DNA from: JANWHF01 sp036276235 | Lineage (GTDB): Bacteria; Planctomycetota; Phycisphaerae; Tepidisphaerales; Tepidisphaeraceae | DNA: 28,031 bases | Assembly: GCA_036276235.1 (NCBI GenBank) | Contig: DATBDZ010000488.1 | Coordinates: 1-28,031, forward strand | Reading direction: 5' to 3' | Part shown: positions 20,734 to 28,031 of the stretch, one piece after another | How positions within the stretch are numbered: position 1 is the stretch's first letter | How the letters are laid out: the number at the start of each line of letters is the position of its first letter | Made by a program: the position numbers and the translations under genes | The notes under the pieces: generated by a model | Told to the model about the DNA's origin: nothing | The model's input: the letters and a program-made list of their open reading frames with translations, nothing else | Databases searched by the model: none

Positions 20734-23190
20734 TTATCGGCGCTTTTTGCCCGCCTTGGCTGCCGGCGCTTCGCGTTTTGCTGGCAGCTTGCCCAGCGCT
20801 ACGTGCAAAACCTGATCTACATTCTCCACAAAATGGAACTTCAGCGTCTGCCGCACTTCTTCGGGGATGTCGGGTAGATCTTTTTCGTTGCGCTTGGGGA
20901 CGATCACTTCCTTGATCCCCGCGCGTTTGGCGGCGAGGGTTTTTTCTTTTAGGCCGCCGATGGGAAGGACCAGGCCGCGCAGGGTGATTTCGCCGGTCAT
21001 GGCGACGTCGTGGCGGACTGGTTTGTTGAGCAGCAGCGAGGCGAGCGCGGTGAACATCGCGACGCCCGCGCTGGGGCCGTCCTTGGGGACCGCGCCGGCG
21101 GGGACGTGGATGTGGATATCGCTTTCGGCCAGCAGCTTCGGATCGACGCCCAACGATTGGGCGCGGGTGCGGACCAGGGAGAAGGCGGCGGTAGCGGATT
21201 CCTTCATCACTTCGCCGATTTGGCCGGTGAGGATGATTCCTCCTTTGCCGGCCATGCGGCTGGCTTCGATGAAGAGGATGTCGCCGCCGACGGGGGTGTA
21301 GGCCATCCCGGTCGCGACGCCGGGCACGCTGGTGCGTTGCGCCAGTTCCGGCTCGAATCTTCGCGGTCCCAGAATCTTGCTGACCAGATCGCGATCGATG
21401 ACGGCGCGCTCGGTTTTGCCGCCGACGACATCCGCCGCAATCGAGCGGCAGACCGCGCCGATCTGCCGCTCCAGGTTTCGCACGCCCGCTTCGCGGGTGT
21501 AGCTCTCAATGATCCACCGCAGCGCGGCATCGCTCAGCTTGATCTGATTGCCGGTCAGGCCGTTGGCCTCGAGCTGGCGGGGGAGCAGATATCGCTTGGC
21601 GATATCGAGCTTGTCGGTCTCGGTGTAACCGGGAATCTCGATCACTTCCATGCGATCGCGCAGCGGGCCGGGAACGGTGTCCATCGTGTTGGCGGTCGCG
21701 ATGAAAAGCACCTTCGAAAGATCGAACGGCACATCCAGATAATGATCGGTAAACGTGTGATTTTGTGCCGGATCGAGCACTTCGAGAAGAGCCGCCGATG
21801 GGTCGCCGCGAAAATCCGCGCCGAGCTTGTCGATTTCGTCGAGCATCATGACGGGATTGTTGCTCGCGGCCTTGCGCAGCTCGGCGATGATGCGCCCGGG
21901 CATCGAGCCGATGTAGGTCCGGCGATGGCCGCGAATATCCGCCTCATCGCGCACGCCGCCCAAGGCGACGCGGATGAATTTTCGTCCCATCGCCTCGGCG
22001 ATACTCTTGCCGAGGCTCGTCTTGCCGACGCCCGGCGGGCCGACAAAGCAGAGAATCGCGCCGGGCGCATGAATGGCGGTCTCTTTGCCGCGCTTGAGTT
22101 TCAGAACAGCGAGATATTCGATGATCCGGCGTTTCACCTTATCCAGATCGTGATGATCGCGATCGAGAATCTTGCGCGCCTCGACCAGATCGAGATGGTC
22201 TTCGGTCGTTATGGCCCAGGGGAGCTCGCCGAGGATTTGCAGATAGGTGCGGATGACGCCGTACTCGGGCGAGGCGTTGGGGATTGATTCTAATCGCCCC
22301 AGCTCGCGTTCGGCTTCCTTCATCACCGCTTCGGGCAGTTTGGCGGCGACCAGCTTTTCGCGAAGCTGCTCGACATCACTTCCGCCGCCGCCTCCTTCGG
22401 ATTCGCCCAGCTCTTTGCGGATCGCCTTGAGCTGTTCCTGCAGGTAGTAACGTCGCTGGCTCTTGTCGATGTTCTCCTTCACCTGCGACTGGATCTTGTT
22501 TTGCAATTCCAGCACATCCAACTGAGTCGCCATTCGGCCGGCGATCATCCGCAGCCGCTTCTCGACGTTCAGCTCTTCGAGCATCTGCTGCTTTTCGGTG
22601 CCGTCGGCCTGAAGATTGGCGGCAAGAAAATCCGCCAGCGCGGAAGGATTGGTGATGCTGTTGAGAACCTGTGCCGCCTCATCGGGCGTGTTGGGCGAGA
22701 GCTCGATCACGCGATTGGCCTGCTGGCGGACTGAGTTCATCAGCGCGTCCAGCCCGGGGCCGGGCTCGACGATATCTTCGAGCACCTCGATATGCCCCGT
22801 CGCAAACGGCTCATGCTGGGCCAACTGCAAGAGCCGAAAACGAGCCAGGCCGTGCACGATGATCGACTGATTCCCATCCGGCAATTTGAAGAGCTTGAGA
22901 ATGACGCAGGCGACGCCCATCGGATGCAGGTCTTCCTGCCGCGGGTCTTCGACATCGGGATTGCGCTGAGTGATGACGCCGATCAATTTCTCGCCGGGCA
23001 TGACTTCATCGAGCAATGCCTTGCTTTTGGAGCGGCCGACATTCAGCGGCATCACCGTGCCGGGAAACACAACGATATTGCGAATCGGCAGGATCGGCAG
23101 AATGCTCGGCAACACCGTTCGCTGGCCATTGGCGCCCGTGCGAATCGTCGTCGATGTCGGCGTTCGTTCGATGATTTGGGAGTCGGACAT
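20734..23190 (-). CDS. lon: ATP-dependent protease Lon (LonA type)
   Basis: An 818-residue Lon protease (E. coli Lon has 784). An N-terminal substrate-binding domain begins with LPILPIRNIVVFPGTVMPL. The AAA+ module has Walker A GPPGVGKT (384-391) and Walker B MMLDEIDK (448-455). The protease domain has catalytic Ser707 in KDGPSAG and Lys750 in GLKEKTLAAK. A Gly/Ser-rich insert (SEGGGGGSD) separates the coiled region from the AAA+ part, and the tail is Lys/Ala-rich. It degrades misfolded and regulatory proteins in the cytoplasm. The start is set at 23190 (MSDSQIIER). The frame extends upstream through an inverted repeat, but that repeat-encoded leader (from a TTG at 23295) is not credible. No clear Shine-Dalgarno sequence is seen. 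The Hsp20 gene lies just upstream on the same strand. Confidence 0.97.
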   Translation of the reverse strand: MSDSQIIERTPTSTTIRTGANGQRTVLPSILPILPIRNIVVFPGTVMPLNVGRSKSKALLDEVMPGEKLIGVITQRNPDVEDPRQEDLHPMGVACVILKLFKLPDGNQSIIVHGLARFRLLQLAQHEPFATGHIEVLEDIVEPGPGLDALMNSVRQQANRVIELSPNTPDEAAQVLNSITNPSALADFLAANLQADGTEKQQMLEELNVEKRLRMIAGRMATQLDVLELQNKIQSQVKENIDKSQRRYYLQEQLKAIRKELGESEGGGGGSDVEQLREKLVAAKLPEAVMKEAERELGRLESIPNASPEYGVIRTYLQILGELPWAITTEDHLDLVEARKILDRDHHDLDKVKRRIIEYLAVLKLKRGKETAIHAPGAILCFVGPPGVGKTSLGKSIAEAMGRKFIRVALGGVRDEADIRGHRRTYIGSMPGRIIAELRKAASNNPVMMLDEIDKLGADFRGDPSAALLEVLDPAQNHTFTDHYLDVPFDLSKVLFIATANTMDTVPGPLRDRMEVIEIPGYTETDKLDIAKRYLLPRQLEANGLTGNQIKLSDAALRWIIESYTREAGVRNLERQIGAVCRSIAADVVGGKTERAVIDRDLVSKILGPRRFEPELAQRTSVPGVATGMAYTPVGGDILFIEASRMAGKGGIILTGQIGEVMKESATAAFSLVRTRAQSLGVDPKLLAESDIHIHVPAGAVPKDGPSAGVAMFTALASLLLNKPVRHDVAMTGEITLRGLVLPIGGLKEKTLAAKRAGIKEVIVPKRNEKDLPDIPEEVRQTLKFHFVENVDQVLHVALGKLPAKREAPAAKAGKKRR

Positions 23191-23197
23191 GGGAATA

Positions 23198-23297
23198 AGT
23201 TGCCAGTTGCCAGTTGTCAGTTGCCAGTTGTGAGTTACGCGCGAATACAAATCGGTTTGTATTCCTGCTGGCAACTGACAACTGGCAACTGGCAACT
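23198..23297. repeat. perfect 30-bp inverted repeat with heptamer arms in the hsp20-lon gap
   Basis: Arms 23198-23227 and 23268-23297 are exact inverted copies over 30 bases, built from the heptamer TTGCCAG/TTGTCAG. Within the 40-base spacer a second perfect 9-bp repeat, GAATACAAA (23243-23251) and TTTGTATTC (23256-23264), surrounds TCGG. The whole could fold into one long nested hairpin in the transcript between the Hsp20 stop and the lon start. Repeats of this heptamer type are dispersed elements in several bacteria (from memory). Confidence 0.85.
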
Positions 23298-23301
23298 CAT
23301 A

Positions 23302-23733
23302 TCACACCTTCGGAATCTCCACCCAGAGCAAACCATTGCGATAAGTCGCGTGGATTTTGTCTGGGAGGATGTCGGGCGGGAGCTCGACCTCGCGGCTGAA
23401 GGAGCCGTTGTCGATCTCCATCAGATGAACGCGCGGCTTTTTGCCTTCCGGCTCGGGCTCATCGCTATTCTGCGGCTCGCACATGGGCACCGGCCGCGAC
23501 CCGCGCAGCCGCAGGCGGCCGTCGATCACGACCAGATCGATCTTTTCCTTCTCGACCCCCGCCAGATCGACGCAGACATGGTATGCCGCGTGCGTCTCGT
23601 ACAGGTTGACGCTTGGCGTCCAGGTCTCGTTGGGGGCGAAGTTGTAATAACCCTTCTGCAATTGGTCCATCAGCTTCCGTGCATGACGGCTTAAATTCTG
23701 AAATGGCGGATCCGCAGTAGCGCTAAGCGACAT
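23302..23733 (-). CDS. small heat-shock protein, Hsp20/alpha-crystallin family
   Basis: A 143-residue holdase chaperone. The N-terminal 35 residues are polar and helical; the alpha-crystallin domain runs from WTPSVNLYETHAAYHVCVDL to the end, closing with ATYRNGLLWVEIPKV, the family's final G-x-L strand. A loop with DEPEPEGKKPR (about 93-103) is longer than usual. The C-terminal IxI extension is absent, which may limit assembly into large oligomers. It precedes lon by 111 bases on the same strand, pairing aggregation control with proteolysis. GGGAG lies about 10 bases before the ATG. A TATGAT -10 candidate is found about 33 bases upstream. Confidence 0.93.
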   Translation of the reverse strand: MSLSATADPPFQNLSRHARKLMDQLQKGYYNFAPNETWTPSVNLYETHAAYHVCVDLAGVEKEKIDLVVIDGRLRLRGSRPVPMCEPQNSDEPEPEGKKPRVHLMEIDNGSFSREVELPPDILPDKIHATYRNGLLWVEIPKV

Positions 23734-23765
23734 AATAATCCAACTCCCGGTTCGGATTCCCAGGT

Positions 23766-23794
23766 ATCATAGGGCGCGGGGCCGTTGGACAGAA
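23766..23794 (-). promoter_or_regulatory. candidate promoter of hsp20-lon
   Basis: On the minus strand TTCTGT (23789-23794) precedes TATGAT (23766-23771) by 17 bases. The -10 is good and the -35 poor. The CCCTATGAT context also partly resembles a heat-shock sigma -10. No CIRCE or ROSE element was seen. Confidence 0.3.
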
Positions 23795-23946
23795 GTCGAA
23801 AAAACGAAGAAGGACCGCGCGGACGCGCACAATATCTATATGTGGAACTTCGTTCGCAGCGATCGTCCCGTTTTTCCACTGTGATGCTGGGTGATCTGAT
23901 GACTTCGGCACACCCGCGAAGCATGAAAACCCCACGGGCACACTGT

Positions 23947-24136
23947 CGCGAGCCCATGCCACCCGATTTTGCGATTGCATGGAATTGGGTGGCATTGGCG
24001 CCGGGGGTGCCATGCCTCACGCTTGCGTGAGCATGTGTTCGGGACACCTGGCCAGGGAAATTAGCGATCGGAATGACATGCCCACGCAAGCGTGGGACAT
24101 GGCACCCGCGATCAAACCGGGTGGCATGGGCTTGCG
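23947..24136. repeat. 190-bp palindromic repeat island with terminal inverted repeats
   Basis: The ends are inverted copies: CGCGAGCCCATGCCACCCG plus ATTT (23947-23969) and its near-complement 24114-24136, 21 of 23 matching. Inside are two strong stems, CTCACGC-TT-GCGTGAG (24016-24031) and CCCACGC-AA-GCGTGGG (24080-24095), each bordered by CATG boxes, plus more GGGTGGCAT words. It carries no protein gene. It fills most of the 460-base gap between the divergent hsp20 and nadB genes. It looks like a compound MITE- or REP-like element. Confidence 0.75.
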
Positions 24137-24180
24137 ATAGCATGCCCGTGGCGTTCGTATGCGATCGCCTCCTAAAAGCA

Positions 24181-24186
24181 TACAAT
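24181..24186 (+). promoter_or_regulatory. candidate -10 of nadB giving a leaderless transcript
   Basis: TACAAT ends 7 bases before the nadB ATG, which has no Shine-Dalgarno sequence. Transcription would begin at or next to the start codon. The -35 region is not recognisable. Confidence 0.35.
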
Positions 24187-24193
24187 CGCGACA

Positions 24194-25861
24194 ATGTTTG
24201 AGCATCTAACCCAGCGCCGATATTTGGTTTCGTTTAAGGCCGCGCGCTTGCCGCAGCAGTTTGTGGATGTGCTGGTGATCGGGGGCGGCGTCGCCGGGCT
24301 GCGGGCGGCGATCGCGGCCGCCGACGGTGGGGCGGATGTGCTGGTGCTCACGAAGGACACGATCGATCAATCCAATACGTGGTACGCGCAAGGCGGCATC
24401 GCCGCCGTGCTGCAGCCGGCCGATAGTTACGAATCGCATGTTTCCGATACAGAAAAAGGCGGCGCGGGATTGTGCGATCACGAGGCGGTTGAAGTCGTTA
24501 TCAAGGAAGGGCCGCGGCGCGTTCTCGAGCTGCTCGAATGGGGCGCCAACTTCGACAAGAAAGCCGGAAACGCACACGGCCTGGCCTTTACACTTGAAGG
24601 CGGCCACTCCTTCGCGCGGATTCTCCACGCGTTTGGCGACGCCACCGGCCGGGAGCTCGCGCAGACACTCATTCGCACCGTTCGCACGCGCGAGCAGATT
24701 CGTGTTTCCGAGAATGCATTTGTGCTCGATCTGATCACCGATGAGAACCGCTGCGTTGGCGCGATCGCGTTGCTCGATGGGCACGTTCACATCATCTGGG
24801 CCAAGCGGACGATCCTCGCCAGCGGCGGGGCTGGGCAGCTTTATCGTGAGAGCACCAACCCGAAGATCGCCACCGCCGACGGCCATGCGATGGCGTATCG
24901 CGCCGGCGCGACGCTGCAGGACATGGAGATGGTGCAGTTTCATCCGACGACGCTCTACGTCGCCGGATCGAGCCGCGCGCTGATTACCGAAGCCGTGCGG
25001 GGAGAAGGTGCGTATCTGCTTGATCGCACGGGCAAGCGCTTCATGCCGGATTATCATTCGATGGGCGAGCTTGCCCCGCGAGATGTCGTGAGCCGCGCGA
25101 TTGTCGAGCAAATTCGCAAAACGAATTTCACGCACGTCTACCTGGACGTGCGGCATCTGCCGATCCAGCAATTCCGCGAGCGCTTCCCGCAACTTGCAAT
25201 GCTCACCGACGAATTCGGCATCGACGTGAGCAAGGAACTGATCCCTGTTCATCCCGCGGCCCACTACATGATCGGCGGCGTCGATGCCGACTTAAGCGGC
25301 CGCACGAGCCTGAATGGCCTATACGCAGTCGGCGAAGCCGGCTGCTCCGGTCTTCATGGCGCGAATCGCCTGGGAAGTAACTCGCTGCTGGAGGGCCTCG
25401 CCTTCGGCGCTCGCGCCGGCACTGACGCCGCAGTCGCGGCCAAGCAAAATCACGTAAAATTCCCGCAGGCCCTGGAACATCGCGTGCCGCGCTCGGTCCG
25501 CACGGAGTTGGATCTGGCGGATGTAAAGAGCAGCCTGCGCAGCGTAATGTGGCGAAACGTCGGCATCGAACGGACCGGCGATCGCTTGCAGGAAACGCGC
25601 GACATCATCGATTTCTGGAGCCGTTACGTGATGGACAAGACGTTCGATCCCTCCATCTCCCGCGACGCCGCGATCGGCGGCTGGGAATTGCAGAACATGC
25701 TGACGGTCTGCTCGCTGATCACCTCCGCCGCCTACACGCGCATGGAATCGCGCGGCGCGCATTTTCGCCTCGATTACCCGACCCGCGACGACCAACACTG
25801 GCGGCTGCACCTGCTCTGGCGCCGTCCGATGGAGACGCCGATACCGGAGCCGATCGATTGA
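24194..25861 (+). CDS. nadB: L-aspartate oxidase
   Basis: A 555-residue flavoenzyme (E. coli NadB has 540) that oxidises L-aspartate to iminoaspartate, the first step of de novo NAD synthesis. The FAD-binding motif is VLVIGGGVAGLRAA (27-39). Family landmarks are SNTWYAQGGIAAV (60-72), GAGLCDHEAV, EGGHSFARILHAFGDATG, ILASGGAGQLY, MVQFHPTTLY, EAVRGEGAYL, HPAAHYMIGGVDAD and GLHGANRLGSNSLLEGL. The EGGHS...GDATG pattern separates NadB from succinate dehydrogenase flavoproteins. The C-terminal helical domain is complete. nadA and nadC are not in the window. It is transcribed alone, divergent from hsp20, from what looks like a leaderless start. Confidence 0.93.
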   Translation: MFEHLTQRRYLVSFKAARLPQQFVDVLVIGGGVAGLRAAIAAADGGADVLVLTKDTIDQSNTWYAQGGIAAVLQPADSYESHVSDTEKGGAGLCDHEAVEVVIKEGPRRVLELLEWGANFDKKAGNAHGLAFTLEGGHSFARILHAFGDATGRELAQTLIRTVRTREQIRVSENAFVLDLITDENRCVGAIALLDGHVHIIWAKRTILASGGAGQLYRESTNPKIATADGHAMAYRAGATLQDMEMVQFHPTTLYVAGSSRALITEAVRGEGAYLLDRTGKRFMPDYHSMGELAPRDVVSRAIVEQIRKTNFTHVYLDVRHLPIQQFRERFPQLAMLTDEFGIDVSKELIPVHPAAHYMIGGVDADLSGRTSLNGLYAVGEAGCSGLHGANRLGSNSLLEGLAFGARAGTDAAVAAKQNHVKFPQALEHRVPRSVRTELDLADVKSSLRSVMWRNVGIERTGDRLQETRDIIDFWSRYVMDKTFDPSISRDAAIGGWELQNMLTVCSLITSAAYTRMESRGAHFRLDYPTRDDQHWRLHLLWRRPMETPIPEPID

Positions 25862-25913
25862 GCCATGGGTGGCCTTCTGGTTGGCAGCTTGTCCGGATAG
25901 AATGGGACAAATA

Positions 25914-26558
25914 ATGGTCCGCTCAACTCTTCAATCTCCAACGCCTTCCAGCCCTGGAATTGTGTTTGAAGGCGTTGACTGGGATTTCTACGAGCAAGTA
26001 TTGGCTCGACTCGATAATCGACATGTTTTTGCGACGTACGACCGGGGAAGGCTGGAGCTGATGACAACGTCGTGGGAACATGAATCTTACGCCGACCTGC
26101 TGGCATCGCTTGTCCGCACGGCCTGTCGGGAACTTGCAATGCCCTACAAGTCTGGGGGGTCCACAACCTTTCGCCGACGAGATCTTGAAGCAGGAATCGA
26201 GCCAGATCGCTGTTTTTATATCCAGAATCAGCCGGCCATCCGTGGAAAACGCAAGCTTAATCTTTCGATTGATCCACCTCCGGATCTCGCGATTGAAGTC
26301 GAGATCTCGGAGCGGTTGCTCGACCGCGTGAGCATTTACGAAAGGCTCGGTGTGCCAGAGTTGTGGCGCAATGACGGAAAGCGATCGCGGGTGATGGTTC
26401 TTGGGCGCGGCGGGAAGTATAGGACATCGCAGCGAAGCGCAGTCTTCCCATGGCTGTCATTTGCTGAAGTAGATCGCCTGCTGGAGACGAGTTGGGATAT
26501 GAGTGATGACCTAGCGTGGGAACGTACCGTTGCCGCGTTGGTTCGTCGGCAGCGTTAG
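25914..26558 (+). CDS. Uma2-family (DUF820) PD-(D/E)XK nuclease-like protein
   Basis: A 214-residue protein of the Uma2 family, a PD-(D/E)XK-fold group of uncertain function that is expanded in cyanobacteria and planctomycetes. Landmarks are RGRLELMTTSWEHESYADLL, the active-site-like GIEPDRCFYIQN and PPDLAIEVEISE, then YERLGVPELWRNDGK. The expected acidic residues and the ExE pair are kept, so the fold could be active, but nuclease activity of the family is inferred only from fold. ATG 25914 or 25902 may be the start; the neighbouring sequence does not decide. The 3' end overlaps the convergent glycosyltransferase gene by 48 bases. Confidence 0.88.
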   Translation: MVRSTLQSPTPSSPGIVFEGVDWDFYEQVLARLDNRHVFATYDRGRLELMTTSWEHESYADLLASLVRTACRELAMPYKSGGSTTFRRRDLEAGIEPDRCFYIQNQPAIRGKRKLNLSIDPPPDLAIEVEISERLLDRVSIYERLGVPELWRNDGKRSRVMVLGRGGKYRTSQRSAVFPWLSFAEVDRLLETSWDMSDDLAWERTVAALVRRQR

Positions 26559-27821
26559 CCGATAAATCTCCATCATCCGATCCACCTTCCGCTCCCAATC
26601 AAACTGCTCCTGCACTTTCTTGCGTCCGCTGATTCCCATCGCGAGCCGAAGATCCGGATCGGTGCAGAGTTTCGTCATCGCCGCGGCCAGGTCTTCGACA
26701 AACTGCTGCCGCGATTTGGGGGGGACGAGAATGCCGCAAGATTCGTCCAGATAATCCGTAGGCCCTCCCCAATCGCTGGCGATCACCGGGATGCCGGCGG
26801 CCATCGCTTCCAGCACGACCGCGCCGCCGCATTCGTAGAGGCTGGGGAGAACCAGGATGTCCGCGTCGCGAAGCCGGGCGGCGAGCTGCGTCTGCGGAAC
26901 CCAGCCGTGGAATTTGACGCGGTCGGTGAGCTGAAGCGATTTGCACTGAGCTTGCAGCGCGGGTCGCATTGCGCCGTCGCCGAGGATATCCAGCGTGGCG
27001 TCGCAGGATTTTGCTACCGTCGCGAAAGCTTCGAGGAGAACGTCCACAGCTTTCCAATCCACCAGGCGGCCGCTGAAAACTAATCGCGTCTGGGTTGATG
27101 CTTGCGCCTCCTGCGTCTTGGTGGTCCACAGAGAAAGATCGACACCGTTCTCCGGCAGCTCGATGACCTTGCCGCGAATTCCCGCCGGCAGCGCGGCACG
27201 CGTTCGCTCGTTGGCCACGAGCAGCACGTCGGCGCGCAGCTTTCCCGGCATCAAACGATTAAGCAATCCCGAAATCGCGCGGCCGATTCGCATGAATCCG
27301 CGCGAAAATCCTCCCTGCATCGTGCCGAAGCCCGGCGGATAGCTCATGCCGCCGTTCATCGGGCCGATGATGAGCGGCGCGCCCAGGTCATACAGCAGCG
27401 AACTCTCTTTGGGGGAAACGGGAATCGGCTGATGAACGACATCGATCCGCTGCTCGGCAACCAGTTCCCGGGCCATCCTTCGCGCGCGGCGCTGGCTGCT
27501 TAATCGGCTCAGAAATCCGATCGTGAAATGACGGATCTGGCCGGGGAGAATTTTGCCGACGCGAAACAGCCAGATTTGAAAGCGCGTGTCGGGGATGAAT
27601 CGGATTCGCTCTACGTCGTTGGGGAGAAGCGCGGTCAGCTCATGGCGCGTGCGCTCGTGAACGATTAGCCAGGCTTCGATATTGCGTTTGCGGAGGACGC
27701 GGAAGTAGTGGAGGGGGAGGATTGCTTCTCCGCCGAAGCGCGCGGATGCGTGTTCCGCGACGATGAGGACACGGCGCTTTGTTGAGTCGGGCGCTGAGGA
27801 TGGTTCTGGGGTGTTCTGCAT
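26511..27821 (-). CDS. GT4-family glycosyltransferase
   Basis: A 436-residue GT-B retaining glycosyltransferase of the GT4 family. The N-terminal domain opens VLIVAEHASARFGGEAILPLHYF (only the FGGE glycine motif matters) and contains DVVHQPIPVSP. The donor domain has LVFSGRLVDWKAVDVLLEAF, ILGDGAMRPALQ, VKFHGWVPQTQL, and the ExxxxxxxE pair in LYECGGAVVLEAMAAGIPVI. It likely extends a polysaccharide or glycolipid at the cytoplasmic face of the membrane. A membrane protein gene lies 87 bases upstream on the same strand, which may belong to the same surface-sugar operon. The ATG has no strong ribosome-binding site. Confidence 0.92.
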   Translation of the reverse strand: MQNTPEPSSAPDSTKRRVLIVAEHASARFGGEAILPLHYFRVLRKRNIEAWLIVHERTRHELTALLPNDVERIRFIPDTRFQIWLFRVGKILPGQIRHFTIGFLSRLSSQRRARRMARELVAEQRIDVVHQPIPVSPKESSLLYDLGAPLIIGPMNGGMSYPPGFGTMQGGFSRGFMRIGRAISGLLNRLMPGKLRADVLLVANERTRAALPAGIRGKVIELPENGVDLSLWTTKTQEAQASTQTRLVFSGRLVDWKAVDVLLEAFATVAKSCDATLDILGDGAMRPALQAQCKSLQLTDRVKFHGWVPQTQLAARLRDADILVLPSLYECGGAVVLEAMAAGIPVIASDWGGPTDYLDESCGILVPPKSRQQFVEDLAAAMTKLCTDPDLRLAMGISGRKKVQEQFDWERKVDRMMEIYRLTLPTNQRGNGTFPR

Positions 27822-27847
27822 TGGTGGGTGAGTCGGACTTGGCGCTT

Positions 27848-27906
27848 GCGGGTTTGGACTGTGGTCGCGCCAATAGCTCCGCGAAGCCGCAAGCGGCGAA
27901 ACCCGC
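27848..27906. repeat. nested inverted repeat upstream of the GT4 gene
   Basis: GCGGGTTT (27848-27855) and AAACCCGC (27899-27906) are exact inverted copies. Inside lies GCCGC-AA-GCGGC (27886-27897), the second copy of the motif seen at 17109. In the minus-strand transcript this lies between the membrane gene stop and the GT4 start and could attenuate or process it. Confidence 0.4.
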
Positions 27907-27908
27907 GC

Positions 27909-28031
27909 TTACTGCGCTGTCCCCGACTTTCTTGATCCGACAATCGACGCGACCATAACCGCAAGCGCGCTAACAGCGATCACCGCGCCGACGGCGCTGA
28001 TTCCCGCGCCTACATTTCCCGGGCGGATCGT
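27909..28031 (-). CDS. C-terminal 40 residues of a membrane protein, cut by the window edge
   Basis: A frame runs in from the right edge and stops with TAA at 27909-27911. Its 40 visible residues include a hydrophobic helix GAVIAVSALAVMVASIVG followed by a short basic tail ending KSGTAQ. This fits the last membrane segment of an integral membrane protein. The family cannot be told from so little. Position and strand would suit an operon with the GT4 gene. Confidence 0.5.
   Translation of the reverse strand, partial: TIRPGNVGAGISAVGAVIAVSALAVMVASIVGSRKSGTAQ

Noticed and set aside
21010..22287. A 425-codon open frame on the plus strand
   Set aside because: It is antisense to the AAA+ and protease domains of Lon and shows no domain.
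23191..23295. A longer Lon N-terminus starting at a TTG
   Set aside because: The extra residues are encoded entirely by the heptamer inverted repeat and would give a repetitive peptide absent from Lon proteins.
23198..23297. CRISPR-like repeats in the hsp20-lon gap
   Set aside because: The repeated unit is a 7-base word without unique spacers, arranged as one hairpin, and no cas gene is nearby.

Overview
The window looks like a chromosomal stretch of a planctomycete, or a close relative in the PVC group, with GC near 60%. The evidence is taxonomic flavour rather than a marker gene. A Hanks-type Ser/Thr kinase with a TPR tail sits directly behind an ECF-like sigma factor. There is a secreted DUF1080 protein, a C-terminal zinc ribbon of the CxxCGYDLR...CPECG kind, a pseudopilin-like secreted protein, a broken C-terminus typical of PVC heme-binding proteins, and several classes of dispersed palindromic repeat. 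No rRNA, tRNA, CRISPR array or transposase gene was seen.

Layout. (1) 1-1872: the 3' part of a TolC/NodT-type efflux outer-membrane protein, a possible 43-codon ORF, then an HTH protein and a Fic protein that match the paired families 'mobile mystery protein A' and 'B', overlapping by ATGA. (2) 1955-9369: a signalling block. A hybrid histidine kinase faces away from a tightly packed co-directional trio: a sigma-54-dependent response regulator, an ECF-like sigma factor and a membrane Ser/Thr kinase with TPRs. (3) 9506-15540: six same-strand enzyme genes (alpha/beta hydrolase, cupin, Asp/Glu racemase-like, NTF2/SnoaL-like, GMC oxidoreductase, UGT-like glycosyltransferase). The hydrolase and the racemase both carry lipoprotein-type export signals in front of what is normally the enzyme's own start. 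(4) 15541-15955: a rearrangement scar. A 123-bp copy of the hydrolase 3' end lies back to back with the 3' end of a lost heme-binding-protein gene. (5) 15956-20662, minus strand: DUF1080 protein, STAS protein, pseudopilin-like secreted protein, membrane zinc-ribbon protein and a 12-repeat ankyrin protein. (6) 20734-23733, minus strand: lon and an Hsp20 gene, separated by a perfect 30-bp inverted repeat. (7) 23947-24136: a palindromic repeat island. (8) 24194-28031: nadB, a Uma2-family protein, a GT4 glycosyltransferase converging on it, and the C-terminus of a membrane protein at the right edge.

How the parts may work together. The signalling block could run from membrane sensing to a sigma-54 activator and a kinase-controlled ECF sigma factor. 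Hsp20, Lon and the ankyrin protein form a plausible proteostasis run. The six-enzyme block looks like small-molecule tailoring or detoxification and is the most accessory-looking part, because of its mosaic GC and the duplicated flank. All functions come from reading motifs and family resemblance; no database search was possible.
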